DNA of 64,000 bases from Saprospiraceae bacterium. GTDB lineage: Bacteria > Bacteroidota > Bacteroidia > Chitinophagales > Saprospiraceae. The translations under genes were made by a program, and so were the position numbers. The stretch is from NCBI GenBank assembly GCA_016711125.1, contig JADJTQ010000001.1, positions 558,001-622,000 on the forward strand, written 5' to 3'. How positions within the stretch are numbered: position 1 is the stretch's first letter; each line of letters begins with the position of its first letter. The notes beneath the pieces are model-generated. The model was not told the origin of the DNA and searched no databases. It was given only the letters and a program-made list of their open reading frames with translations. Positions 36,401 to 44,984 of this stretch are shown piece by piece.

Positions 36401-36879
36401 TCCATACCAGTGAATCCAGCCGGCGGAGTATATGTGAAACCTCCATTGGTGCTGATGGTGATTGATCCGCCCTGCACCGTGGTAAAAGTACCAGCACTTG
36501 CAGTCAAACCGGCAATATTGTCGTCAAAGTCGTTGGCAAGAAGCCCGCTTACCTGTAGGACGACGATGCCCACATTGCCTGTGCAAGCGTAAGTATCTTC
36601 AATGGCCAGTGGTGAACTTTTGAAGCTCCCCGGGACAAAAGTGGTTAACATGTCCGGTGTTACATTAAGTTGAACACCATTGGCATTCGTAGAATTCCCA
36701 GTCTCTGTGATGGTGACTTTATAGCGGATCTGCTCACCGGGATCTGCCTTACCCATTGTGCCCACATCGTTTATGATCTCGTCTGATTGAGCTGGATTGA
36801 CGGTTTGAGCTTGAACCGTGGTACAAAGGAAAAATAAGCAGTAGATGATGAAATAGTTACGCATAGGACACACGAACAT
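33460..36879 (-). CDS. Secreted beta-helix surface protein, copy C (intact)
   Basis: This 1,139-residue protein is the only uninterrupted member of the family here and is the best reference. Start MFVCPMRNYFIIYCLFFLCT (Met6 likelier), signal peptide ending TVQAQ. A DUF11-like domain (DEIINDVGTMGKADPGEQIR), a Big_9 domain (LLANDFDDNIAGLTA, FTYTPPAGFTGMDTYMYTL), the block NLIWFIDNSSVAATSDGRR, then ERLFGEGHTGG and a long beta-helix with repeats such as GFNVTGGGTVTVQGTGNTIA. The C-terminus (GVGPMVSSNWSANANTPVPG) diverges from copy B. Sequence and upstream DNA closely match copy B, so the two are a recent tandem duplication. No T9SS type A tail was recognised; the export route beyond the Sec signal is unknown. 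Confidence 0.87.
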   Translation of the reverse strand: MFVCPMRNYFIIYCLFFLCTTVQAQTVNPAQSDEIINDVGTMGKADPGEQIRYKVTITETGNSTNANGVQLNVTPDMLTTFVPGSFKSSPLAIEDTYACTGNVGIVVLQVSGLLANDFDDNIAGLTASAGTFTTVQGGSITISTNGGFTYTPPAGFTGMDTYMYTLNDGNPVGGPIPAIDMSTVTISVSNLIWFIDNSSVAATSDGRRASPFKSLTDFNANSAAMGDVIYIEHTGINYTNGIVLQTSERLFGEGHTGGVNLSSVLPFGLAPNSIALPSIGGTRPVITNATGIGVALASDNTVRGLDIGNTTGSAFKNSGMTTVGTLTISEVSVSGTGGVMEVLNGGTLAVTFGTLGSTAHNAPFISLNGVGGTMTAGATILSGNTSGDGVNITNTSANFTFASFDLDNIFSDGMELNASTGSFTVSGLTDINTTGGSGVNIQNCRTYTFGNVTVNNRGSAGVYINAITGGQQTGQFGTVTINNQLSSATTGFGIDNTVTTGSTLTVASVAINNNGTSSSCLALSNNDGATIGINGGSIQGSASAAVSISSSAGSATYTGTVNNSAGVSVQVLNNETGSMTTLSGNITDTGSGMTISNNTNSTVTISGASKSLTTTTNTALNIATNTGSTINFTNGGLTISTTSGTGFNVTGGGTVTVQGTGNTIASTTGTALAVSNTTIGASNLNFRSISANGATNGIVLNNTGAVGGLVVTGLSTTDGSGGTIQNISARGVSASNTSNLSLKNRTFVNANTLDAAPCNAADNSGCNAAIYVNTGASILLDNVDINGTAQQGINLRELNGFQLLNSTVINGGAGGQTEEADLYALNLFGTCAITNSSLTVPAERAAVIYNTSKTMALTVTGSTLGMNQTQPLGADALEVNSYGSSSTTLNIVNSTFVQPKTNGLQVITENTSTSIVNITNSMFDPGTGLAAAIDLVANNTAHMDFNILNNPSIKGKGINVVNIFAFPSSTFQGRINGNTVINNGGSGSGIRVVTQGDGNSKVEIKNNNVTGADDYGITANAQSGTGRLDATITGNTVSISSMGFYAIHALAGNSGSMFTNKLCANVANNATTVPMIAIGDFQARASTSTHEVLLQGVGPMVSSNWSANANTPVPGIISQSGAGVFTFGVTCLTPTHSTP

Positions 36880-37346
36880 TTTGAAGTTAGTGGCCGAAAT
36901 TTAAGGAATTTTCTGATCGAAAAGTGGTCATTTTTTTTTGCCAAAATGTTGGTGAAGTCGTGATGTAAGGTTCAACTGCTACTCCATAAAATGGGGGGCC
37001 ACTGTAATATCCGTACCGCAGCCCGGCAAGTTATGAATGGGAATTGAGTGCTTGAATTTCAGAGGCTATCCGGGCAAAGTACCACTCTAACTGTAATTTA
37101 ATTCCATTTCTAAAAATTGTATACTGGTCAAACTCAGGTAAGGATCAAAATTAGATTTTTAACGGTTGAATGATAGAAGCAGAGAAATTTATAGAAACAT
37201 ATATAGACAAGATTTATATATCTATGGAGCACTAATGGAGAATCCATTTAAACTATTTCTGAATCACCATTTTCTTAGGTACGTTAAATGCCACCAAGCA
37301 TCTCAAAAGAATTCAAAGAGTAGCGAACAACCGATTTAAAAATCCT
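36880..37346. other. Gap upstream of copy C, leader region only
   Basis: The first 40 bp (36884-36920) match the copy B leader, including GAAATTTAAGGAATTTTCTG. The rest is AT-rich, with no gene or RNA recognised. Confidence 0.45.
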
Positions 37347-37688
37347 CTAATTAGTAGTCAGGTTCTTAAGTTGCCTCACTGCTGATTCTGCCAAAAGTTC
37401 TCCAGCACCAATTTCGTAGTAGGTAGTGCCAGGAGTTGTTTCGTAGCCCGTAATCATCGGTTTAAAGCCTTCCGGCCCTTGCTTAAATGATTCTTTAGTC
37501 GGGAAATAGCCTGCAGCATCGTTGGCGAGACCCATGACTAATGTATTTTCAAATGGCGAATTCGTTTTGATGTAAATACCGAATTCATTAAACATTTCTC
37601 CCGGTAAACCAACCACTGCCAGATCTCCAATCTGAATGACCATCACTTCTAAAGAATCGAATTCATCTTGTACTTCGTACATTTCCAA
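37347..37688 (-). CDS. C-terminal piece of a ceramidase-like lipoprotein
   Basis: These 113 residues complete the N-terminal-ceramidase-type domain of the upstream frame: VMVIQIGDLAVVGLPGEMFN, then LVMGLANDAAGYFPTKESF and GYETTPGTTYYEIGAGELLA. GLPGEMF and the NDxxGYxPT pattern are conserved in the neutral/alkaline ceramidase family (PF04734). The start given here is internal: one extra A in the run at 37692-37696 turns the upstream ending into KWLEMYEVQDE and fuses the frames into a protein of about 478 residues. Confidence 0.78.
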   Translation of the reverse strand: MEMYEVQDEFDSLEVMVIQIGDLAVVGLPGEMFNEFGIYIKTNSPFENTLVMGLANDAAGYFPTKESFKQGPEGFKPMITGYETTPGTTYYEIGAGELLAESAVRQLKNLTTN

Positions 37689-38782
37689 CCATTTTTCGCG
37701 TACACCTCATTGGGAATACCATCTGCTTGCAGTGGGGGCATTCCTTCCCGCTCAACTCTTTCCATGACTTCTTTGGCCCATTGATATTGCTCTTCGGATA
37801 TACCGATTTTTTTTATCGGTACCCTTTCGCGTGACACCATAACTTGTCCGTTATCCGATAATTCTTTTTGAGCGTTCATGGACTCAAGCGCTGCTACACC
37901 CAAAATATATCCAATGCGCTGACACTCCTGATAGGTATCAATAAATCCTGCCTTATGATCGACCTGGGTGACGTTACCACAAGCTCCGTTAAGAAACATG
38001 GATCCAAATTCCTTGCCTTTAACCTTATGAATTGATTCAGTTATATAACCCGGATAATCAGCGGAATAAAGCCAATTATTTCCGGTGAGTGTGGTTGGGT
38101 GGCAACCAAAGTTGATTAGTGCAGCCACCATTTTCCCTTGTTGCTGAATCCCAATGGTGATCATTTCCGGATCGATGGATCCTAGTGACTCTGAAATATA
38201 TCCGGGTTCAAATTTTTCCCAAACCATATGGGTGGAGCCATCTATGGCTTTTAGCCGCCGGTTGTGCGACACTCTGTCTTCTATGGTTCTACCGGCCAAT
38301 AGTTGCGAGGGTTTAATGGTTTTATTCGCCAACAGTACCGCACCGGCAGCCTTTGCCAAATAGTCTTTTGCCTCCGGAGCTTCTAACCTGGATTCCGGTC
38401 CACTATGGGTATGGGTAGCATGGATGAGAATATTTTCTGCCTCTAGATCGGAAGCTTCTGCAATCGTATTTCGCATATACTCAACCGAACCAGCCTTTAT
38501 GTTGCAAATATCGACAGAGACAATAGCGATCTTGTTGCCATCGTCACCCAGAGCTACTATAGCTTTGGCAAATAATGAATCATGAATACCGCGAGAGGCA
38601 TAATCATCTCCCCGATAATTTCCCACCATTCCTAAGCCAATCCGCGGAGTATAATTTACCTCAGCATACCCAATACCCAGAGATTGGCCAATATTCGATT
38701 GGTTGGTATTGCTTTCGGTACAAGATGAAATAAGCAACCCCAATAATACTGGGATGAGTAAAGATCTTGAGTCTTGTATCAT
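37649..38782 (-). CDS. Neutral/alkaline ceramidase-family lipoprotein (main part)
   Basis: The 377-residue frame begins with a lipoprotein signal (LLGLLISSC, lipid-modified Cys21). It continues with the PF04734 N-terminal catalytic domain: GIGYAEVNYTP, the metal-binding ILIHATHTHSGPE, NFGCHPTTL and MFLNGACGNVTQ. Family enzymes cleave the amide of ceramides; in bacteria many homologues have unknown amide or ester substrates. The sequence loses similarity after VYAKNGW, where one base is missing from the A5 run at 37692-37696; the remainder is in the preceding entry. It is predicted to sit in the outer-membrane or periplasmic space. The nearest upstream gene on this strand, the cytochrome c gene, is 227 bp away. 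Confidence 0.85.
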   Translation of the reverse strand: MIQDSRSLLIPVLLGLLISSCTESNTNQSNIGQSLGIGYAEVNYTPRIGLGMVGNYRGDDYASRGIHDSLFAKAIVALGDDGNKIAIVSVDICNIKAGSVEYMRNTIAEASDLEAENILIHATHTHSGPESRLEAPEAKDYLAKAAGAVLLANKTIKPSQLLAGRTIEDRVSHNRRLKAIDGSTHMVWEKFEPGYISESLGSIDPEMITIGIQQQGKMVAALINFGCHPTTLTGNNWLYSADYPGYITESIHKVKGKEFGSMFLNGACGNVTQVDHKAGFIDTYQECQRIGYILGVAALESMNAQKELSDNGQVMVSRERVPIKKIGISEEQYQWAKEVMERVEREGMPPLQADGIPNEVYAKNGWKCTKYKMNSIL

Positions 38783-39009
38783 GTTTTATATGTAAATTTT
38801 GCTAACGTGGCGATACAATATAGTAAAAAATGCATTGTCGGAAAATAGTGCTGCGAAACGCTCTATCTTGCCTATCTCAAATAATGTTTGGTATGGTACA
38901 TTAGATCGTAAGTTTCAATATTTCTGGTTGGAGTACCTGTTTTGACAAAGCCTATTTTTTGAATAGAAAAGCAGATATCAAAGGTCTTGGTTAAGTTTTA
39001 GAGGAGGGT

Positions 39010-39744
39010 TCATTTTTTAGGAAGTAGCACCACGGTATGAATACCTTCCTTACTACTATTTGGCATTCCTTCCAGACCGCGATCAGCATAACTTGCCGTC
39101 AGAATATAGATACCCTGATCAGCGACAACCGTTTTTTCTCTGATTTTAAAAGCTCCTTCAGTACCGGTGTAAAAACTATAATCAGAAATGGCACCACTGT
39201 TTAAAATCCAACTTACCATTGCCTTCGCAAGCTCAATATCCAGGTCCGGATGAGGTGGCATCGGAACATCACCCCACATACCGGTCGACCCAATAATAAT
39301 TTTATTAGCCAACTTTTCAATTGATTTTGCTTCATTAGAGTAGCGATCAGCAATATGCTTAAAAGAGGGTCCAATTAACTTTGTTTTAGCAGCATGACAA
39401 GTCAGGCAATTGGCTCTACTCATACCTCGCAGCATTTGCCGGTCACTATTCGATTTTTTATTTAAATAATTAGTCCGTAAAGATGCATCCGCCAAATAAG
39501 TTACTTCCAAAAGCACGATATTTTTCTCAATTTCAGCAAATTCCGATTTTCCGTCTTCCTGATCAGATACACTGATTTCAAAAGGAACAATTGAATTCCA
39601 TTGAAATCCACTGAACTCATGAGGTTTTACAATCTTTACTTCCGGTGCCGAATTTTCCATCCTGTTTTTTCCTGAGAAACCAATATTTAAATAACAAATA
39701 ATGAATGGTAGCGAACAAAATAATGAAAGAATTTTAGCACCCAT
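39010..39744 (-). CDS. Periplasmic monohaem cytochrome c
   Basis: The 244-residue protein has an N-terminal hydrophobic export segment (about 5-24), a beta-rich N-domain (30-95), then a class I cytochrome c domain. CLTCH (113-117) binds haem and GPSFKHIADRY (125-135) is the conserved loop. GDVPMPPHPDL supplies the axial Met (M162). A C-terminal domain (about 185-244) has a beta-sandwich look. This N- and C-extended arrangement is common in Bacteroidota, where such cytochromes partner quinone or sugar dehydrogenases. It starts 22 bp after the stop of the FAD amine-oxidase-like gene, so it is probably that enzyme's electron acceptor (inference). Confidence 0.85.
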   Translation of the reverse strand: MGAKILSLFCSLPFIICYLNIGFSGKNRMENSAPEVKIVKPHEFSGFQWNSIVPFEISVSDQEDGKSEFAEIEKNIVLLEVTYLADASLRTNYLNKKSNSDRQMLRGMSRANCLTCHAAKTKLIGPSFKHIADRYSNEAKSIEKLANKIIIGSTGMWGDVPMPPHPDLDIELAKAMVSWILNSGAISDYSFYTGTEGAFKIREKTVVADQGIYILTASYADRGLEGMPNSSKEGIHTVVLLPKK

Positions 39745-39766
39745 TTTAATTTCTTAATGAAGTCAC

Positions 39767-41227
39767 TCAGGACTTATCGATGGCTTCTGCTACCCGGTTT
39801 CCTGATCGTGTGGCAGCTTCGGTGCCCCAATTTAGATTATCGGCATAGGCACCGGCAAAATGAATGCGTCCATGGGGATGCATGAGGTGAGGCCAGAATT
39901 TATGCAACTCGCCTATTGGGAAGGGCAGTCGCTCACAATTAGGTGCATATTTCTGTTTTGTCCAGTCTTGACTAACTGCCTGCTCAATCGTATCTCGCTT
40001 CCCTGGATACACTTCTCGAAATGCGGCCAATGCACGTTGAGGTGAAATACCACCAGGACCCGTTCCAAGTACAATCACCCGATGGGTGTCCACTTCCTCA
40101 GCCGATTGCCAGACACTCCAAAGATCAGGATGATCCAGGTGAAGATTGATACTGATTCCATCCTCTTCCCAAAATTTGGAACTTGCCTGAAATACGAACC
40201 GCTGATAAGAATCGTAAGAAATATTCTCGTTAATATATTGACGATCGGGAGGCAAAGCGGGTATTATCGGTATATTTTTCAAGGTAGGGGGTGGGATGCA
40301 GTTCACATAAAAATCAGCCGACAGTTGGTGTTCACCATCGTGCTGTTTATACGTCACAGTTACAGACTTATCACTGTGTTCTAGTGAAATGATCGGACTA
40401 TTTAACCATACCCGGGGCCCCAGCCTTTTGGCAAAGGCATTCGGTAGCATTTGATTGCCACCTTTCAAGCGAAAAACCTCTGGTGGGGCCAGCGGGACAC
40501 CCCGGATTTTCAGAATGGCTGCATGCCATAAGTCAAATAAAGCTGATGAGTGGTTTCCTCCCAAATATCCTAGCGCCGTTTCTGATGCTCCATCTTTTTT
40601 ATAAATATCGCTCATGGGTATTTGGTCCAGGTCATCATAGCCAACCCCGAATGGCTGATATTCGTCCTTAAACTTATCAAGATAGGGCTCGAAATATAGA
40701 GATCGTAAATCCCACCAGGGATGAGTGGACAGGTATTTTATTTCCCGATCATTGAATCCAAATTCCTTTAATACACCTGGATCGCTTAGCATCTCCTCCG
40801 TATAAAAGATACCATTAATCCTCCGGATGACGTTTTTTCGACGCGGATAGGGTAGTGCCGTGAGATTAAACTCTCCAATGTATTGCCAATATCGATCATA
40901 GCCGGGCTTGGTAATATGCTCCTGACCAAAATCGCCATATAACCCATCTGATAAGCCATCATGTGCCGTCAATACATGTCCACCATGACGCCCGGATGCT
41001 TCCAGAATGACGACTTCATGGCCCCTCTTCATTAATTCGTATCCGCAGCATAATCCCCCAATACCGGCTCCACCGATGATAATTTTTTTCGAAGAACTGG
41101 ATGTATTCAGTTTTTGTAGCTCTAAAGTGTTTGCATTGGTATCTATTGGATTGAGCTTTATAGCAGAAGCACTTACACCTGCAATGATGGTGCTTTTGAT
41201 GAAGTCTCTTCTTTTAAAATTAGTCAT
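39767..41227 (-). CDS. Tat-exported FAD-dependent amine oxidase-like protein
   Basis: The 486-residue flavoprotein begins with a twin-arginine signal (KRRDFIKSTIIAGVSASA, 5-22). The dinucleotide-binding motif IGGAGIGGLCCGYEL follows (51-65) with the acidic end EVVILEASGRHGGHV (71-85). The C-terminal FAD motif is visible as HGRIHFAGAYADNLNWGTEA near 450-475. This matches the flavin-containing amine oxidoreductase family (PF01593); the substrate may be an amine or an unrelated C-H donor. With the co-directional cytochrome c 22 bp downstream it suggests a periplasmic dehydrogenase rather than an oxygen-using oxidase (inference). A palindromic-repeat-rich gap lies upstream. Confidence 0.87.
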   Translation of the reverse strand: MTNFKRRDFIKSTIIAGVSASAIKLNPIDTNANTLELQKLNTSSSSKKIIIGGAGIGGLCCGYELMKRGHEVVILEASGRHGGHVLTAHDGLSDGLYGDFGQEHITKPGYDRYWQYIGEFNLTALPYPRRKNVIRRINGIFYTEEMLSDPGVLKEFGFNDREIKYLSTHPWWDLRSLYFEPYLDKFKDEYQPFGVGYDDLDQIPMSDIYKKDGASETALGYLGGNHSSALFDLWHAAILKIRGVPLAPPEVFRLKGGNQMLPNAFAKRLGPRVWLNSPIISLEHSDKSVTVTYKQHDGEHQLSADFYVNCIPPPTLKNIPIIPALPPDRQYINENISYDSYQRFVFQASSKFWEEDGISINLHLDHPDLWSVWQSAEEVDTHRVIVLGTGPGGISPQRALAAFREVYPGKRDTIEQAVSQDWTKQKYAPNCERLPFPIGELHKFWPHLMHPHGRIHFAGAYADNLNWGTEAATRSGNRVAEAIDKS

Positions 41228-41269
41228 AGCTATTTCTGTGTTCTGAAATCATTAAAAATATTGGATTTA

Positions 41270-41567
41270 GTCCACCCCATAACCCCCTCAGGAGGGACAA
41301 ATTTTGCTTATCTTGACAACAATTTAGCAATTTCACCGATCGAATTCTAGCATTAGAATAGAATAACCATCTGAATAAATTTTCGCAGGAGCTTAAATGA
41401 TTAAGAAATACGGAGTGCCGATGCGTGTAGAATGGTCCACCCCCTAACCCTCTCAAGGGGGACGAGGTGACCAATGAATTTATCCGGTTGCCAGAAAAGA
41501 ATTGTTTCTAATTGACAGAAAACGATTGGTCAGGAAAAATATCCCCCTTGAGGGGGGCAGGGCGTGG
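41270..41567. repeat. Three palindromic CCCCCTxxxxAAGGGGG-type elements
   Basis: Element 1 (41270-41299) reads GTCCACCCCATAACCCCCTC then AGGAGGGAC. Element 2 (41434-41463) reads CCACCCCCTAACCCTCTCAA then GGGGGAC. Element 3 (41541-41567) is in opposite orientation: ATCCCCCTTGAGGGGGGCAG. Elements 2 and 3 form an inverted pair about 80 bp apart. They look like dispersed REP-type palindromes and fill the gap between divergent genes. A short leftward frame across the first two is a by-product. Confidence 0.7.
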
Positions 41568-41615
41568 AAAAACTATGACTGATTGACATAAATCGAAAAT
41601 ATTTTATATTCATTC

Positions 41616-42755
41616 ATGATAAATAGCAAACAATTATCCACTCGCAAACCTGGAATTAGCATAGCCCATCTTGTGCTACTCATTTTATCATTTTCTTTTT
41701 TTAGCGCCGTTGATCCAATCGGGTCCATCGTTAGTTGGGAAGGGAATGCTAAATTTTATCCTGGTACATCTTCAGCAATAGAGTTTACATCCCATTCACC
41801 AGATACTAGTTATCGCTCTATATACTATGATCACCGTGGTGTAGCCAGTGCGCCAATATCGACAGATACCTGTACGGACCCACTTTTGTTACCATGGATA
41901 AGCAACCTCATTAATAATCCCTTTAACCCTTATTGCAGTGAATGCCTGCGGCTATATCAAGCAAAATGGAATGGTAATGATGTGTTCATTTATGAATGGG
42001 ATGCCGGTTCTTGCGGCTTTAGCGACTTGGGCTTTACTACGATTTATACCTGCAGCGGAGATACCATTCAACATTGCTATTTAAGTATTGCAGGACTGAC
42101 CTGTGATCCCGATTCAATGATCAAGGACGATAACCTGGAGGACAAAGAACTCATTTGGCAATGCGAGCCAACAAACTTTCCGAATTGTCCATCCGACCCT
42201 GATATTCTGGCAATGACCTGGCTAAATGATACACTGGAAAAATTCATGGACCTTTGTGATGTCTTTTGTATCGAAGGAAATAGTGGGAATTATGTGTATA
42301 AACACATGGTAGATACCAATGTGATCCTGGAATTGCGTACCACTTGTGGTGATATCGTCCGTCGGTTTTTTGATTGCGCGGGTAATATCATCTACACTTG
42401 CACAAGTTTTGGCTTCGCTTCTCCCGCCGATTGTGATCTTCCTTTTTTACCCGCACTAGACGACGGTGAAATATTGTGGACTTGTCCTACAACCTCATCT
42501 AGAGCAATCACTTCCAATTCAGAGACATTCAAGGTCTTTCCTACCTTCATAACGGATCAGATAACACTGATAACGGAAACTGCCCGGAACTGGGAAATGA
42601 CGATTTTTAATAACCTTGGCCAAATTATCAAGAAAGTAAAAGGGCGATCAGAAACTGAAATCATCCCCACTGCCGACTGGCCTGGTGGTACCTTATTCCT
42701 CAAGATCAGATCTCACGACGCTACTGAAGTGATCAAGGTTGTCAAGGTCGATTGA
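41616..42755 (+). CDS. Secreted Cys-rich protein with T9SS sorting domain
   Basis: The 379-residue product starts with a hydrophobic export segment (about 16-35, AHLVLLILSFSFFSAVDP) and ends with a type A T9SS sorting domain. The tail reads FKVFPTFITDQITLITETAR (about 305-324), then MTIFNNLGQIIKKVKG and GGTLFLKIRSHDATEVIKVV. Between them is a Cys-rich central region (TCTDPLLLPW, YCSECLRLYQ, SCGFSD, TCSGDTIQHC), probably disulfide-bonded, that I do not recognise. The tail predicts transport across the outer membrane by T9SS and anchoring or release. The gene stands alone, divergent from the FAD oxidase gene. Confidence 0.78.
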   Translation: MINSKQLSTRKPGISIAHLVLLILSFSFFSAVDPIGSIVSWEGNAKFYPGTSSAIEFTSHSPDTSYRSIYYDHRGVASAPISTDTCTDPLLLPWISNLINNPFNPYCSECLRLYQAKWNGNDVFIYEWDAGSCGFSDLGFTTIYTCSGDTIQHCYLSIAGLTCDPDSMIKDDNLEDKELIWQCEPTNFPNCPSDPDILAMTWLNDTLEKFMDLCDVFCIEGNSGNYVYKHMVDTNVILELRTTCGDIVRRFFDCAGNIIYTCTSFGFASPADCDLPFLPALDDGEILWTCPTTSSRAITSNSETFKVFPTFITDQITLITETARNWEMTIFNNLGQIIKKVKGRSETEIIPTADWPGGTLFLKIRSHDATEVIKVVKVD

Positions 42756-43086
42756 GTCGCCTGCGATGTCATTTCTTCGGGAGGGTACAACTGCTTCTTT
42801 GCCCTGCTAAACTCTGATTTCGAAAATCACTACCTACTTTTTGATGCCGATCTGGCAAAACCCAGCAGAGAGCCAGATGTACTGAATCGTCCGGGGTTTG
42901 GGTATGACGTCTGTGCCCTCCGTTAGTCACGATATTATCTTCTATTTCAACGGCACTGAGAAAATAATTACGATCGGCGTAGGGGTAAATTAGCCCCTTT
43001 GACATCAGTTAAGTAGAAGCAGCTTTTTAAGCATCTAAAGAAAAACAGAAACAAAACAATTCTAAATAAACAACTAAACATTTGTC
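42756..43086. other. Gap between the T9SS-cargo and GIN genes
   Basis: No credible gene is seen; a 78-codon leftward frame has no start context or family match. A short palindrome, AGGGGTAAATTAGCCCCT (about 42981-42998), followed by TT could end the T9SS-cargo transcript, though it lies 225 bp past the stop. Confidence 0.4.
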
Positions 43087-43821
43087 ATGAAAACTATTAA
43101 TTTAATCAAAGTATCATTCTTATTTGTCGCGATCACGATGATCTCGTGTGAAAAAGATTATCTCAGTATCCGTGGAGAAGGTGCAATTACCACCAAAACG
43201 TTGAATATTTCCAATCATTCAGGACTAGATCTCGCAGTTGCAGGCAATCTGGTAATTTCACAAGGACCTATCCAGGAGGTGCAAGCAACCGGACATCCTA
43301 ACATTATAGACCGAATCAAGGAAAGAGTATCCGGAGGAGTTTGGACGATTGACTTGGAGAACGGCCATTACAAGGACTATGAATTGACGATTCACGTCAC
43401 CATCCCGAACCTTAATTCGATCGCTTTAAGCGGCAGTGGTCACGTTGTTGTAAATGATTTTACCAACCAAGATGATTTAGCCATTGATTTAGAGGGTTCA
43501 GGACGAATCGATCTCAATACTTTCTCCGGCACTGAAAATATAGATATTGATATCAGTGGCTCAGGAACAGTCAACGGTTATAAGCAATTATCATCCATGA
43601 AAGATATTCATATTAATATAAGTGGCAGTGGAGATTATCATGGATTTCCAATTAAGACTGATGAATGCCATATTAATATCACAGGATCGGGTAACTGCAA
43701 CGTCTCTGTAAGGAATTCGCTTGAGGTTACCATCAAAGGTTCTGGCACTGTGCGCTACAGAGGAAACCCTACTATAACCGACTACACCAATAAAGCGGGA
43801 AGTATCATTAATGCAAATTAG
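43087..43821 (+). CDS. Head-GIN domain lipoprotein (DUF2807)
   Basis: The 244-residue protein has a lipoprotein signal (ITMISCEKD, Cys21). The rest is a putative auto-transporter adhesin head-GIN domain (DUF2807, PF10988). The family's repeated G-S-G turns of a beta-helix are obvious: LSGSGHVVV, LEGSGRIDL, ISGSGTVNGY, ISGSGDYHG, ITGSGNCNV and IKGSGTVRYRG, at roughly 20-residue spacing. It is predicted at the outer membrane facing outward or the periplasm. Its function is unknown, though it is frequent in Bacteroidota envelope loci. It stands alone, with no operon partner visible. Confidence 0.87.
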   Translation: MKTINLIKVSFLFVAITMISCEKDYLSIRGEGAITTKTLNISNHSGLDLAVAGNLVISQGPIQEVQATGHPNIIDRIKERVSGGVWTIDLENGHYKDYELTIHVTIPNLNSIALSGSGHVVVNDFTNQDDLAIDLEGSGRIDLNTFSGTENIDIDISGSGTVNGYKQLSSMKDIHINISGSGDYHGFPIKTDECHINITGSGNCNVSVRNSLEVTIKGSGTVRYRGNPTITDYTNKAGSIINAN

Positions 43822-44230
43822 ACAGGGAATCAGAGAATAGTTGTCGGAATAAAACACAACGAACTTCCATTTTATCAAATCGATATAGAGTTGTTTCTGG
43901 TCTTCCATTTTCCATTGAAGGACCAGAAGCATTTTTAGTACGATCCCTGAAGGAGAGAGTCTTATCCAAAATCATATTGCCGGGATTTTCGATAGATTAA
44001 CCTCAAATGTTCTTTTGTAAATCACAGATAGAGCCGATTTGCTTTCTAATGTATGATTCTCCTTTTTCCGAATCCGATTCACTCGCTAAAGGTGAAAATC
44101 AGCCTGCTTATCGATCACTAAAGTAACAGATAAATAATCTAATTTCGAAAACACTCTCTGGGTAATTTCAAGTGAGAGATATTCTTTACATTTAGTTGTT
44201 AAGATCTCTGTTTACAAGTTAAAAAGGAAA
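43822..44230. other. Gap without a supported gene
   Basis: One leftward 113-codon frame overlaps the GIN gene end and is antisense to it; no other frame is credible. The last 80 bp before 44231 probably hold the RraA-like promoter, but no consensus is clear. Confidence 0.4.
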
Positions 44231-44944
44231 ATGATGCTAACGTCTACCCGGGAAAAATTACAAAAAGTCAGCACGGCAACCATTGCCACGGCTCTATTTA
44301 AAAGAGGCTTTAAAAATCAGTTTATCCAAGGTGTAAGACCGGTAGCGCCAGGTAAACCAACGATGGTAGGTGAGGCATTTACGCTTCGATATATCCCGGC
44401 CAGAGAAGACTTGAATCCAATCGAAGTTTTTCGAGACCCTAAACACCCACAAAGAGCGGCGGTTGAATCTTGCCCTCCCGGTGCCGTCATGGTGTTCGAT
44501 AGCCGAAAAGACTCGCGGGCGGCTTCAGCCGGTTCAATCCTGGCTAGTCGACTGATGGTTCGGGGTGCTGCTGGCATGGTTACCGATGGAGGCTTCAGAG
44601 ATGCTGCTTTGATCGCGGATTTGGCAATGCCCGCTTACCATCATACACCATCTGCACCCACCAACCTTACGTTGCATCAGGCCATTGATATCAATGTACC
44701 CATAGCGTGTGGGGAAGCAGTCGTCTTCCCCGGAGATGTCATCGTTGGTGACGATGACGGAGTAATAGTTATTCCTGCCCATCTTGCTGACTCTATAGCC
44801 GATGAAGCAATTGTGATGACCAGTTATGAAGATTTCGTTACGGAAAAGGTTTTGGAGGGCCGATCGATTCTTGGATTATATCCTATGACTTCCGACGAAA
44901 TTATTAATGAATTTGAAAAATGGAAAGAACAAGTTGGTCATTAG
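44231..44944 (+). CDS. RraA-family protein, probable aldolase
   Basis: The 237-residue protein belongs to the RraA/4-hydroxy-4-methyl-2-oxoglutarate aldolase family (PF03737). Recognisable blocks are GEAFTLRYIPA (about 47-57), the GSILASRLMVRGAAGMVTDG (about 102-121) loop, then GFRD and the C-terminal CGEAVVFPGDVIVGDDDGVI (about 160-179) strand region. The Arg-Asp of GFRD binds the divalent metal-substrate complex in aldolase members. RraA itself inhibits RNase E in proteobacteria, but Bacteroidota homologues of this length usually act as oxo-acid aldolases. It is cytoplasmic and alone on its strand, with the 133-bp repeat array starting about 40 bp downstream. Confidence 0.85.
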   Translation: MMLTSTREKLQKVSTATIATALFKRGFKNQFIQGVRPVAPGKPTMVGEAFTLRYIPAREDLNPIEVFRDPKHPQRAAVESCPPGAVMVFDSRKDSRAASAGSILASRLMVRGAAGMVTDGGFRDAALIADLAMPAYHHTPSAPTNLTLHQAIDINVPIACGEAVVFPGDVIVGDDDGVIVIPAHLADSIADEAIVMTSYEDFVTEKVLEGRSILGLYPMTSDEIINEFEKWKEQVGH

Positions 44945-44984
44945 ATGGATTTGTATGCCCTGGATGAGGCCATTTTGGGAAGTC

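Noticed and set aside
30105..36592. Forward frames antisense to copies B and C (Pro/Val/Leu-rich)
   Set aside because: They mirror the beta-helix repeats on the other strand and carry no domain or start signal.
42769..43005. 78-codon leftward frame after the T9SS cargo gene
   Set aside because: No start context, no family match, and it overlaps a likely terminator.
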